Below, in pieces: positions 41,850-49,098 of a stretch of 64,000 bases of DNA. Source of the stretch: JAPWJZ01 sp965279315 (GTDB taxonomy: Bacteria > Pseudomonadota > Alphaproteobacteria > Micavibrionales > UBA2020); contig OZ257145.1 of assembly GCA_965279315.1 (NCBI GenBank), positions 2,356,001-2,420,000 of the forward strand. Direction: 5' to 3'. The translations under genes and the position numbers were made by a program. Numbering within the stretch: the first letter of the stretch is position 1; every line of letters begins with the position of its first letter. Under the pieces are notes generated by a model, which was not told the origin of the DNA, made no database searches, and was given only the letters and a program-made list of their open reading frames with translations.

Positions 41850-43541
41850 ATGTTCAGCATACGTAATATTTTTATTGTTACCTTCGCATTCGCTACTATT
41901 ACGGGATTGTCTGCGATGGCAACCGCCGACCCGCCTGATGTTCAAAAGCTGGTCGCCCCTGTTACGGATTTACCCGTTACTGAATCGTCTCATCGACTCA
42001 AACAACTGGAAGAAGACGTCACGGATTTAAAAACCAAGGTTACTTATCTCGAAACGATAAATGCGCTGATTAAAACTGAAACGTTTTTAAGCGATGATTC
42101 GAACGACTTCACAAAAAACCCGGCTTTCGTAGATTTCACTCAAGATTGGTATGATCGAGCCGCAGACAGCGTACGAAAAACAATTTCCGCGAGCATGAAA
42201 CCGAACTATAACTTCATGCAAGTGAATAGCAACGGATCTATCTTGGGTTCCAAGGGTGGAGACGTCGCGATTGATGGAATTGAGTATCAATCATTCAATA
42301 ATTATGACTTTGAAAATGGTCAGCCAAATAAGATTTTTATTTCGGCTCCGGGCCTATCGTCGAGCGGCAATAATTTTACTCTTTATGGTGATGCAAAACT
42401 CGATGTTGCTGTCCTCGATGGCTGCCTGAGTTGGAAAAAACAAAAGCAACTTGGTGGCCTCAATCTTTGGCAAGCTAAAGACGTTCAAGGCAAATTGTCG
42501 AGCGTGCAAATTTCGGAAGACCTGCCAATCAGCATCAGTAGGATGTGCGACAACCGTTACGTCTTACGTCGAAATATCATGCAAGTAGATACCCTATATT
42601 CGCAAGATCCAAGCAGGGGCATAGTTGCAAGCATGCATACTGTGGACAAACTCGTGAGTCCCGATGAAGGCAATTGGGAAGCTGAAACAGAACACTACGT
42701 TCAGTCATACTATGATGTTATCGGTGATCTGAAATCATCAAAAAGCATTTCAGAAGATGATATAGATGGCTTAATAAAAATAGTCGACATGATGAGGGAT
42801 AAAAAAATTCCAGCGGCGGTACCCGTTTGGGCTGATTTTTACCGTAGGCCGGATATTTTTATTTTAAAAAAGTGGGATATTAAAAACGCGATTTATTCCG
42901 ATGGCTCAATTCGAATAATTGGTGAAAGTACCCAAGGCGCGTCATCGATTAAGAGATATGGTGAATTAATTTATTTTAAGCCCAAATATTTTGTTGAAGA
43001 CATTCAAAATGACTGCGCATTGGCAGACATGACGACCGCTAGAATTGGGCGGAAAGTCGATGCAGAAAACGATTTTGGTGGCGTGGGCATATCACCGGAA
43101 CGCGATCAACATAATAATATTCGGGTCAATATAGTTGATGCTAAAGGCGGAATTGCGCAAGCGGCCGTCAAGAATGGAGACATCATCATCAAGATTAATG
43201 GTCAGCCCACAAAAAAACTTAGTGACGCGTCAGTTGTTAGTTTGTTGCGTGGAAAAATCAATACAAAAGTTTTCCTGACGGTTTTAACAAAGGGAAAGAA
43301 GCTAAAAATATTTACGGTAACAAGGAAGAGATTGGGCCAAGAATTCATTTCAGCATTGAAAATGTACAAAAACGTGTGGCCATATAAATATATAAATTTC
43401 ATGATTGTTGATGGTGCAACCGAACCTGTAACTTTTGCACAAGAAGGAAGCTCCAAAAATGTCATGACGATAAAAGAATCAAAATCCAAGGTAAAATTTA
43501 CCGGACTTGCATGTTATAACATCACCCAAACCGCCGAATAG
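41850..43541 (+). CDS. AT-rich orphan: secreted PDZ-domain protein
   Basis: A 563-residue product starting at the ATG with GGAG seven bases upstream. A signal peptide (IRNIFIVTFAFATITGLSAMATA) spans residues 1-27. A coiled coil follows (about 50-75, RLKQLEEDVTDLKTKVTYLE). Near residues 408-480 a PDZ-like domain is recognisable: FGGVGISPE, VDAKGGIAQAAVKNGDIIIK and INGQPTKKLSDAS. No catalytic protease motif (GNSGGP or similar) is visible. Codon use is AT-rich unlike the neighbours. Probably periplasmic. Function unknown; the next gene starts two bases after the stop. Confidence 0.72.
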   Translation: MFSIRNIFIVTFAFATITGLSAMATADPPDVQKLVAPVTDLPVTESSHRLKQLEEDVTDLKTKVTYLETINALIKTETFLSDDSNDFTKNPAFVDFTQDWYDRAADSVRKTISASMKPNYNFMQVNSNGSILGSKGGDVAIDGIEYQSFNNYDFENGQPNKIFISAPGLSSSGNNFTLYGDAKLDVAVLDGCLSWKKQKQLGGLNLWQAKDVQGKLSSVQISEDLPISISRMCDNRYVLRRNIMQVDTLYSQDPSRGIVASMHTVDKLVSPDEGNWEAETEHYVQSYYDVIGDLKSSKSISEDDIDGLIKIVDMMRDKKIPAAVPVWADFYRRPDIFILKKWDIKNAIYSDGSIRIIGESTQGASSIKRYGELIYFKPKYFVEDIQNDCALADMTTARIGRKVDAENDFGGVGISPERDQHNNIRVNIVDAKGGIAQAAVKNGDIIIKINGQPTKKLSDASVVSLLRGKINTKVFLTVLTKGKKLKIFTVTRKRLGQEFISALKMYKNVWPYKYINFMIVDGATEPVTFAQEGSSKNVMTIKESKSKVKFTGLACYNITQTAE

Positions 43542-43542
43542 A

Positions 43543-44409
43543 ATGCACATCATCGAAACCTTCCTCGCCTCCGCCAAGGGCGACAAGACTGAAGACCTGA
43601 TTGTCGAGACGCCGGATTATTTCGGGGTGTTTGATGGTGTGGGCGGGGTGCGGACGGATTGGGCGCATGAGGGACGGACGATGGGGCAATGGGCGGCGCA
43701 GCTGGCAGCGGATGCCTTGCGCGCGCTGCCCGCCGGTGCGACGATTGCCGAATATTCCAAACTGGCGGAGCGCATGAATGCGGAGGCGCGCGCGAAGCTC
43801 GGCCTTGCGCCCATCGAGCGCCTTGCCAGCGGTGCGCTGATCCTGCCGCGCCGGAAACCTTTGGAAGTCTGGGTGATCGGTGATTCACATTTCGGCTACA
43901 CGCTGAAAAGCGGCGAATGGAAAAGCTGCCCGCAAAACAAGTTATACGATGAAGTCACGCTGAATTACCGCCGCATCCTGATCAAGCAGGAGTTCATGTC
44001 GCGCGGCGAACCGAAGACGCAGGAAGACCGCGCCGCGCTGGCGCAGGCCGCATGGTCGGGCGTGCGTGATGGCCTTTCGAAACAGATGCTGTTCGCCAAC
44101 CATCCCGACCCGGCGGAGCCGCTCGGCTTCGGCGTCGTTTCCGGCACGCCTGTGCCGCTGCACCACCTGCACGCCTTCACCCTGCCCGACGACGTCGCCG
44201 AAATCGTGCTGTGCAGCGACGGCCTACCCGAAGCCACGCCGACCGCCGAAGACGGTAAAGCCGTCATCGCCGATTTGCGCGCCACCGACCCGTTCCTGAC
44301 TGGTAAAAATAAACTGGGCTTCATGGGACACAAGGGCGGGTTTGTGCAGCTGGATGGCACGATGGCGGATTGGTATGACGATGTTTCGTATATCAGGATT
44401 GGGGTTTAA
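43543..44409 (+). CDS. PP2C-like protein phosphatase
   Basis: A 288-residue PPM/PP2C-type phosphatase. Metal-site motifs: GDKTEDLIVET at the N-terminus, FGVFDGVGGVRTDWAHEG (DGxGG), WVIGDSHFGYT, IVLCSDGLPEA and the terminal Asp pair in WYDDVSYIRI. Such enzymes dephosphorylate Ser/Thr phosphoproteins; the target is unknown and no partner kinase is next to it. Its ATG lies two bases after the PDZ gene stop, but base composition changes sharply between the two genes. Confidence 0.75.
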   Translation: MHIIETFLASAKGDKTEDLIVETPDYFGVFDGVGGVRTDWAHEGRTMGQWAAQLAADALRALPAGATIAEYSKLAERMNAEARAKLGLAPIERLASGALILPRRKPLEVWVIGDSHFGYTLKSGEWKSCPQNKLYDEVTLNYRRILIKQEFMSRGEPKTQEDRAALAQAAWSGVRDGLSKQMLFANHPDPAEPLGFGVVSGTPVPLHHLHAFTLPDDVAEIVLCSDGLPEATPTAEDGKAVIADLRATDPFLTGKNKLGFMGHKGGFVQLDGTMADWYDDVSYIRIGV

Positions 44410-44410
44410 C

Positions 44411-44595
44411 TTTCTCCTCTCCTTTGGGAGAGGAGATGTCGCGCAGCGACAGAGGTGAGGGTACTCGGTAAACGTAAGTGCCTGAAGCCGACGAAGTACC
44501 CTCACCCTCCCATGCATGCCAGCTACGCTGGCAATATAAATTCGGCAAAGCCGAAATGCATGGGCCCCGCCCTCTCCCAAAGGAGAGGGAAAGGG
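44411..44595. repeat. Composite multi-hairpin element between convergent genes
   Basis: Several stems nest here: CTCCTCTCC/GGAGAGGAG (44414-44435), GTCGC/GCGAC (44438-44450), a 12-bp stem GGTGAGGGTACT/AGTACCCTCACC (44454-44465 with 44495-44506), CCCATGCAT/ATGCATGGG (44509-44517 with 44556-44564) enclosing GCCAGC-TAC-GCTGGC and TTCGGC-AAA-GCCGAA, and CCCTCTCC/GGAGAGGG (44570-44589). The first and last hairpins are also inverted copies of each other. No coding potential. It may terminate both convergent genes, and it looks like a dispersed palindromic repeat or a MITE. Confidence 0.7.
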
Positions 44596-44611
44596 CATTC
44601 GTCCTTTTATT

Positions 44612-45118
44612 CTATAACGCCTTCCGCATCGCCACCCTCGGCGCCACCGCAAACCCCAGCGCCACCTCATCCGCCATCAGCGCCTGTAACTGCGGCCGCG
44701 CGTCGTCGGGTTTGAACACCGCATATCCCAGCCGTTCATAAAACGGCGTGTTCCACGGCACATCGCGATAGGTCGTCAGCGTCATTTCGGCATAGCCCTG
44801 CGCACGCGCGAAATTTTCGGCCGTCATGACCAGTTGCCTGCCGATCCCCCTGCCCTGATATGCCGCCAGCACCGCGGCCTCGAAAATATGCGCGGCGCGG
44901 TCGAGGGGGATGACCATGATGAAACCGGCAATCGCGCCATCCGCCTCCACCACGAACCGCGCGCCGTGGTCGCGGGCGAAGGCATGTTCATCGTCGCTGC
45001 GCGCGGGCAGCACGACGCTGAAACCGTAACCGGGCAGCGTGGCATAGCTTTTCGCGGCATCCAGTTCGATTTCCTGCATGGTGGCCGTTTCATGCGGCAA
45101 TGCGGCGCGGATCAGCAT
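44612..45118 (-). CDS. GNAT-family N-acetyltransferase
   Basis: A 168-residue GNAT protein: AIAGFIMVIPLDRAAHIFEA, the acetyl-CoA loop AYQGRGIGRQLVMTAENFA and FYERLGYAVFKPDDARP. The stop lies just beyond the structured repeat. The DUF202 gene on the same strand ends two bases before its ATG, so they are probably one transcript. Substrate unknown. Confidence 0.85.
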   Translation of the reverse strand: MLIRAALPHETATMQEIELDAAKSYATLPGYGFSVVLPARSDDEHAFARDHGARFVVEADGAIAGFIMVIPLDRAAHIFEAAVLAAYQGRGIGRQLVMTAENFARAQGYAEMTLTTYRDVPWNTPFYERLGYAVFKPDDARPQLQALMADEVALGFAVAPRVAMRKAL

Positions 45119-45120
45119 GG

Positions 45121-45492
45121 TCAGAGCTTGTTGGTCGCGAACAAGTAAACGATCAGCGCGGCGGAGAGCAGCGCGATCATCAGGTTGAGCGCGAGCGCAA
45201 GATGCGGGTTCGCCTGCGCCGGAATTTCAATCGGCCGCAGCGTCGTCAATATGCCGCGATATTGTTTTGCGGCGGCGGCGGAGAAGATGCAGCCCATCGC
45301 GATGAAGACCACGCCGAACCAGAACGGGCCGCCGCGCGCGGGCTCCTCGTGTTTCTCCAGCATCATCTGCATGTAGAGGCCGAAGCGTTCCACCGCGAAA
45401 CCGAATGCCATCAGCGTGAGCGCGGTGCGGTTCCAGGCGAGCGCCGTGCGCTCGGCGGCGAAGTAAACGCGGGGGTCATTCAGGTCGGACAT
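45121..45492 (-). CDS. DUF202 (YidH-like) inner-membrane protein
   Basis: A 123-residue membrane protein with the DUF202 signature RVYFAAERTALAWNRTALTL at the N-terminus and three hydrophobic helices (about 21-38, 55-75 and 96-117). The family is widespread and its function is unknown. It is placed 2 bp before the GNAT gene on the minus strand. Confidence 0.88.
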   Translation of the reverse strand: MSDLNDPRVYFAAERTALAWNRTALTLMAFGFAVERFGLYMQMMLEKHEEPARGGPFWFGVVFIAMGCIFSAAAAKQYRGILTTLRPIEIPAQANPHLALALNLMIALLSAALIVYLFATNKL

Positions 45493-45647
45493 TTCGGTTT
45501 TCGCCTCGCGGGATGCTTTGCAAGTTATTGGAATCGCTGGATATTTTTTGGCGGCTTTTAAAAAGTCGCCTATGCTAACACATTGATTTCAAAGGACATA
45601 AAAAATTCGGCTATGTCGCGGAACGCACACAAAACGCGGCGAAAAAG

Positions 45648-45724
45648 TGGTCGGAGTGCAGGGATTCGAACCCTGGGCCTCTAGCTCCCGAAGCTAGCAC
45701 TCTACCAGGCTGAGCTACACTCCG
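45648..45724 (-). tRNA. tRNA-Pro (anticodon CGG)
   Basis: On the minus strand a full cloverleaf can be read: acceptor CGGAGTG pairing with CACTCCG, D arm GCTC...GAGT, anticodon stem CTAGC/GCTAG with loop TTCGGGA (anticodon CGG), and T arm CAGGG-TTCGAAT-CCCTG. The CGG opening and G37 fit proline. The discriminator A and CCA end are encoded. It reads CCG codons. Confidence 0.95.
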
Positions 45725-45868
45725 ATTTGGGGAACAAAGTTAAGTGACTATGTCGCATAATTTCTGGAATCAAGCAATTGGATTCAACGATTTGTCTGGT
45801 TCATTTGACAGACTCGGGTAAGCGTGAGATTATGTAAATACTTAACGATCTGTTAAACGGGGGCATCA

Positions 45869-46153
45869 ATGCAGGCACAGCTGGCGCAAACGATAGCCGA
45901 TTTCAATGCCTTGTACGCCATCGTCGCGATGCGCCACACCGGCCCCACCGAAACGAATTTCGGCCGCCAGAAAAAATGGAACAGCGTGACCGCCGGCCAG
46001 TGCCGCAAACATGTGCGGTTCATTCACAACGACGATGTCAGTGCATTTTTCGACACGCGCCGCCGGCAGATGGTTTTCAGCCGTGGATGCCCGGAAAAAC
46101 TGCGCGCGCTGCTGTCAAAACAGCTCAATACTCCCGCTCAACCGCAAAAGTGA
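45869..46153 (+). CDS. Hypothetical protein
   Basis: A 94-residue soluble product with a GGGGGC stretch just upstream of the ATG. It is rich in charged residues (FGRQKKWNSV, RRRQMVFSRG) with one Cys in GQCRKH and one in RGCPEK. No family recognised. The 3' end overlaps the convergent polyprenyl synthase by 29 bp. Plausible but not strongly supported. Confidence 0.48.
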   Translation: MQAQLAQTIADFNALYAIVAMRHTGPTETNFGRQKKWNSVTAGQCRKHVRFIHNDDVSAFFDTRRRQMVFSRGCPEKLRALLSKQLNTPAQPQK

Positions 46154-47141
46154 TCAGGTCGGCGAGGTCTTCGGAAATCTGGTTTTTCGGCAGGTCGGCG
46201 AGCAGTTGACGCCCGCGCGCGGCATATTCGCGCGCCATGACCAGCGAATTGCCGATCGCGTTGTGGCGGTGGAAAATCCGCACGGCCTCCTCGAAATCGC
46301 CGTCTTGCTGGTTCACGTCGCCCATCGTGCGCTGCCAGAATTCACGCTCCGCCGCCGTCGCGTTTTTCAGCGCGAGCAGCACGGGCAGCGTCATTTTCCC
46401 CTCGCGGAAATCATCGCCGAGGTTCTTGCCGAGCGTTTCGGCGGAGGCGGTGTAATCGAGGATATCATCCGAAATCTGGAACGCGATGCCCAGACACATG
46501 CCGTATTCGCGCATCGTCTGGCATTCGCCCGCCGCGCGTTCCGCCACAACCGCGCCGGTTTCGCAGGCGGCGGCAAAAAGCTCTGCGGTTTTGGAGGCGA
46601 TGACTTTTAAATATTGTTCGAGCGTGGTGTCGAGGTTATTCGCAGTCGTGAGCTGCAAAACCTCGCCCTCCGCGATCACGGCGGAAGCGTTCGACAGAAT
46701 GCGCAACACATCCAATGACCCGTCTTCGACCATCAGCTGGAACGAACGGCTGAACAGGAAATCACCGACGAGGACGGCGGCTTCGTTGCCGAAAATCGCG
46801 TTGGCGGAAGCCTTGCCGCGCCGCTGGTCGCTTTCATCCACCACATCGTCGTGGAGCAGCGTCGCGGTATGGATAAATTCGACGCAGGCCGACAGTTTAT
46901 AGTGGCGCGAACCCTTGTAACCGAACAGCGCCGCCGAGGCGAGCGTCAGCAACGGCCGGATGCGCTTGCCGCCCGCGCCGATCAGGTGGCTGGCCAGTTG
47001 CGGGATCAGCGGGATATCCGATTGCATGCGCTCGATAATGATCGCGTTGACCGCGTTCAGGTCGGGCTTGAGCGCGGCCGCCAGCCGGTCGAGCGGGTTG
47101 GCGGCGGCAGCGTCGGGAGTGGCAGGTTTTGACAGCGTCAT
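46125..47141 (-). CDS. ispB: All-trans polyprenyl diphosphate synthase (ubiquinone side chain)
   Basis: A 338-residue long-chain prenyltransferase. Aspartate-rich motif 1 is TATLLHDDVVDESDQRRG, motif 2 is AFQISDDILDYTASAE, and GGKRIRPLLTL gives the usual FPP/IPP-binding basic patch. It elongates farnesyl diphosphate for quinone side chains; the chain length is not deducible. The ATG at 47141 gives MTLSKPATPD; longer frames run into the divergent gene and are unsupported. Its substrate derives from the pathway that includes IspDF. Confidence 0.93.
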   Translation of the reverse strand: MTLSKPATPDAAAANPLDRLAAALKPDLNAVNAIIIERMQSDIPLIPQLASHLIGAGGKRIRPLLTLASAALFGYKGSRHYKLSACVEFIHTATLLHDDVVDESDQRRGKASANAIFGNEAAVLVGDFLFSRSFQLMVEDGSLDVLRILSNASAVIAEGEVLQLTTANNLDTTLEQYLKVIASKTAELFAAACETGAVVAERAAGECQTMREYGMCLGIAFQISDDILDYTASAETLGKNLGDDFREGKMTLPVLLALKNATAAEREFWQRTMGDVNQQDGDFEEAVRIFHRHNAIGNSLVMAREYAARGRQLLADLPKNQISEDLADLITFAVEREY

Positions 47142-47223
47142 TATCGCCTGTATATTGTTCCGGTATCGACTTATACTTAAAGCTTCCCTGATATAGCAAA
47201 AAGCCGGAACAAAAACACCCTTT

Positions 47224-47688
47224 ATGCAAGAAATTTTCAGAACAAACGAACCCGCGCAGACCGCCTTCGTCAAATCGCTGCTGGAAAGCGCGAAAATCAA
47301 GTATTTCGTTTTCGGCGAACACCTGACCGCAGCCCTTGGCGGCACGATGGATAACATCTCCGAATGCAGGTTTATGGTATTGGAGGACGATTACGACGAC
47401 GCCATGCACCTGCTGACCGATGCAGGCCTGTTCGACCCCGACGAAGAATTTTTCGAGATTTTCGCAACCGAAGACAAGGCGCTCGCCGACCGCGCCAAAT
47501 CCGCGCTCGACCGTTCGGAAATCATGTACGAGCTGGACGAATACCAGGACGGCGACGACGGCATGATCCCCGGCGTCGGCCGCGGCCCTGTCACTTACGT
47601 GTTCGCCGCCCGCGACAGCGTGGTCGATGACGCCTGCGACGTGCTGGCCGATGAAGGCCTCATCAAGCCGGTCGAGGGCAACGCATGA
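47224..47688 (+). CDS. DUF2007 protein with two repeats
   Basis: A 154-residue product. The first half (MQEIFRTNEPAQTAFVKSLL to LLTDAGLF) is a DUF2007 domain, a ferredoxin-like fold annotated as a putative signal-transducing protein. The second half (DEEFFEIFATEDKALADRAK to DVLADEGLI) repeats the pattern, including a strand at YVFAARDSVVDDA. Typical proteins have one copy of about 70 residues. It is divergent from ispB, as in related genomes, and overlaps the methyltransferase start by 4 bp. Confidence 0.78.
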   Translation: MQEIFRTNEPAQTAFVKSLLESAKIKYFVFGEHLTAALGGTMDNISECRFMVLEDDYDDAMHLLTDAGLFDPDEEFFEIFATEDKALADRAKSALDRSEIMYELDEYQDGDDGMIPGVGRGPVTYVFAARDSVVDDACDVLADEGLIKPVEGNA

Positions 47689-48452
47689 TCGATAACGAAG
47701 TCATCGAAACCACCTTGCTGAACGGCCGCGTGAAACTGCTGCAGCCGAAACTGGGTTTCCACGCCTCCATCGACACGATCTTTCTCGCCTCAGCCGCGCC
47801 CGTGAAGGAGCGCATGAATGTACTGGATGTCGGCTGCGGCGTGGGATCGGCGGGATTATGCGTCCTGGCGCGCGCAAAGAACGTCCATCTCACCGGTATC
47901 GACATTCAGGGCGAGCTGATCGACCTTGCCATGCAGAATGCCGCGCTGAACGGCGCATCCGACCATACGCGGTTCGTGCAGGGCGATATCCGCCACGAAA
48001 AAATCATCGCGGACAACGATTTTCAGGTCGTGCTGATGAACCCGCCCTATCAGGAAGGCGGCACGCATACCCCCTCGCCCACGCGCAACAAGGCGCTGTC
48101 GCATGGCGAAGAGGCCTCGGGCGCGACGCTGGAGGACTGGGTGAAATACGCGCACAAAAAACTGAAACAGGCAGGATCGCTGGTCATGATCCACCGCGCC
48201 GACCGCATGAGCGAGATCGCAGCCACGCTGGAACGCCGCCGCTGGTTTGGCAGCCTTGTCATCTACCCCCTCTTCTCCCGCCAAGGCGACGACGCCAAAC
48301 GCGTCATCATCCGCGCCCGCAAGGAACGCTTCGCCCCGATGGTGCTGAAAACCGGCATGGTGATACACGAGGCCGACGGGAAATATACGGATGCAGCGCA
48401 GAAAGTATTAAGTGCGGCGGAAGCTCTCGAAATGGAACAAGGCGGACTTTGA
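47685..48452 (+). CDS. SAM-dependent methyltransferase of the TrmN6/PrmC-like type
   Basis: A 255-residue N-methyltransferase. SAM-binding motif VLDVGCGVGSAGLCVLAR, acidic GIDIQGELIDLA and the catalytic VLMNPPYQEGG motif (NPPY) identify an adenine or glutamine N-methyltransferase. The arrangement with no N-terminal extension is like tRNA1(Val) adenine-N6 methyltransferase (TrmN6), the most probable role. It overlaps DUF2007 by 4 bp and is conserved next to it in many alphaproteobacteria. Confidence 0.87.
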   Translation: MIDNEVIETTLLNGRVKLLQPKLGFHASIDTIFLASAAPVKERMNVLDVGCGVGSAGLCVLARAKNVHLTGIDIQGELIDLAMQNAALNGASDHTRFVQGDIRHEKIIADNDFQVVLMNPPYQEGGTHTPSPTRNKALSHGEEASGATLEDWVKYAHKKLKQAGSLVMIHRADRMSEIAATLERRRWFGSLVIYPLFSRQGDDAKRVIIRARKERFAPMVLKTGMVIHEADGKYTDAAQKVLSAAEALEMEQGGL

Positions 48453-48479
48453 TACGTTATATCGAGTTGAACGTTAGAT

Positions 48480-48926
48480 ATGTCAAAGGTGGCGAATTTG
48501 CTGATGAAATCTATAACATATGTGAGCTCCGCAAAAAGGCTGTTCACAGGTTCTGAACTGGTGGCGTTGCTGGATAAAAGCCGCGTTTCAAACCTGAAGC
48601 ACGGGGTCACGGGCATGCTGGTGTATAGCGCCGGGTCTTTCATGCAGGCGATCGAAGGCGGGGAAGACGACATCGACCGGCTTTACGCGAATATCCGCCG
48701 CGACAGTTCTCACCAGCTGATCACAACGTTGATAGAACAAAAAACCGAAGAGCGTGCCTTTGCCGACTGGAGCATGGGGTTTCATGATCTGACGAATACC
48801 GATCTGCCGCGTATTGCCGGCTATACCGATTTCCTGAAACGCCCCGAAAATGGAGATTTCAAGGACAGCGATTCCTTCGCCAAACAACTGTTGGCAACGT
48901 TCCGCAACAACATGCGACGCGTTTGA
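48480..48926 (+). CDS. BLUF-domain blue-light photoreceptor
   Basis: A 148-residue protein whose first 105 residues form a BLUF (FAD) domain. Key residues match the AppA spacing: Tyr14 (ITYVSSA), Asn38 (VSNLKHGVTG), Gln56 (GSFMQAIEGG), Trp97 and Met99 (FADWSMGF). The C-terminal 40 residues are helical and carry no output domain, so it is a short type that signals through a partner. Start may also be the ATG eight codons later, because no clear ribosome binding site is seen. It lies upstream of a hybrid histidine kinase. Confidence 0.93.
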   Translation: MSKVANLLMKSITYVSSAKRLFTGSELVALLDKSRVSNLKHGVTGMLVYSAGSFMQAIEGGEDDIDRLYANIRRDSSHQLITTLIEQKTEERAFADWSMGFHDLTNTDLPRIAGYTDFLKRPENGDFKDSDSFAKQLLATFRNNMRRV

Positions 48927-48935
48927 AATGGTGTC

Positions 48936-49013
48936 ATGATGGACAAGGATATAAGGCACCTTGAAAATATTGCCCCGCTTTTCGCACGACGTTCACGCGC
49001 AAGCGGCTGTTAA
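48936..49013 (+). pseudogene. Truncated copy of the DUF4112 gene
   Basis: The open frame encodes MMDKDIRHLENIAPLF plus an unrelated tail and stops after 25 residues. The segment DKDIRHLENIA is identical to the start of the intact DUF4112 gene at 50837. The rest of the domain is absent. Synonymous differences in that segment show the two copies are not a very recent duplication. Confidence 0.6.
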
Positions 49014-49098
49014 TGCCCGTTTATATATAAAAGTATCTATATGGTCTGCAGCGGGATAGAGTGACCCGCCATACTTGGTTTATGGCAGATCGGTTTTC

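Noticed and set aside
45648..45724. tRNA-Pro read with anticodon GGG
   Set aside because: Aligning the anticodon stem CTAGC/GCTAG gives loop TTCGGGA, where positions 34-36 are CGG; GGG would shift the loop by one.
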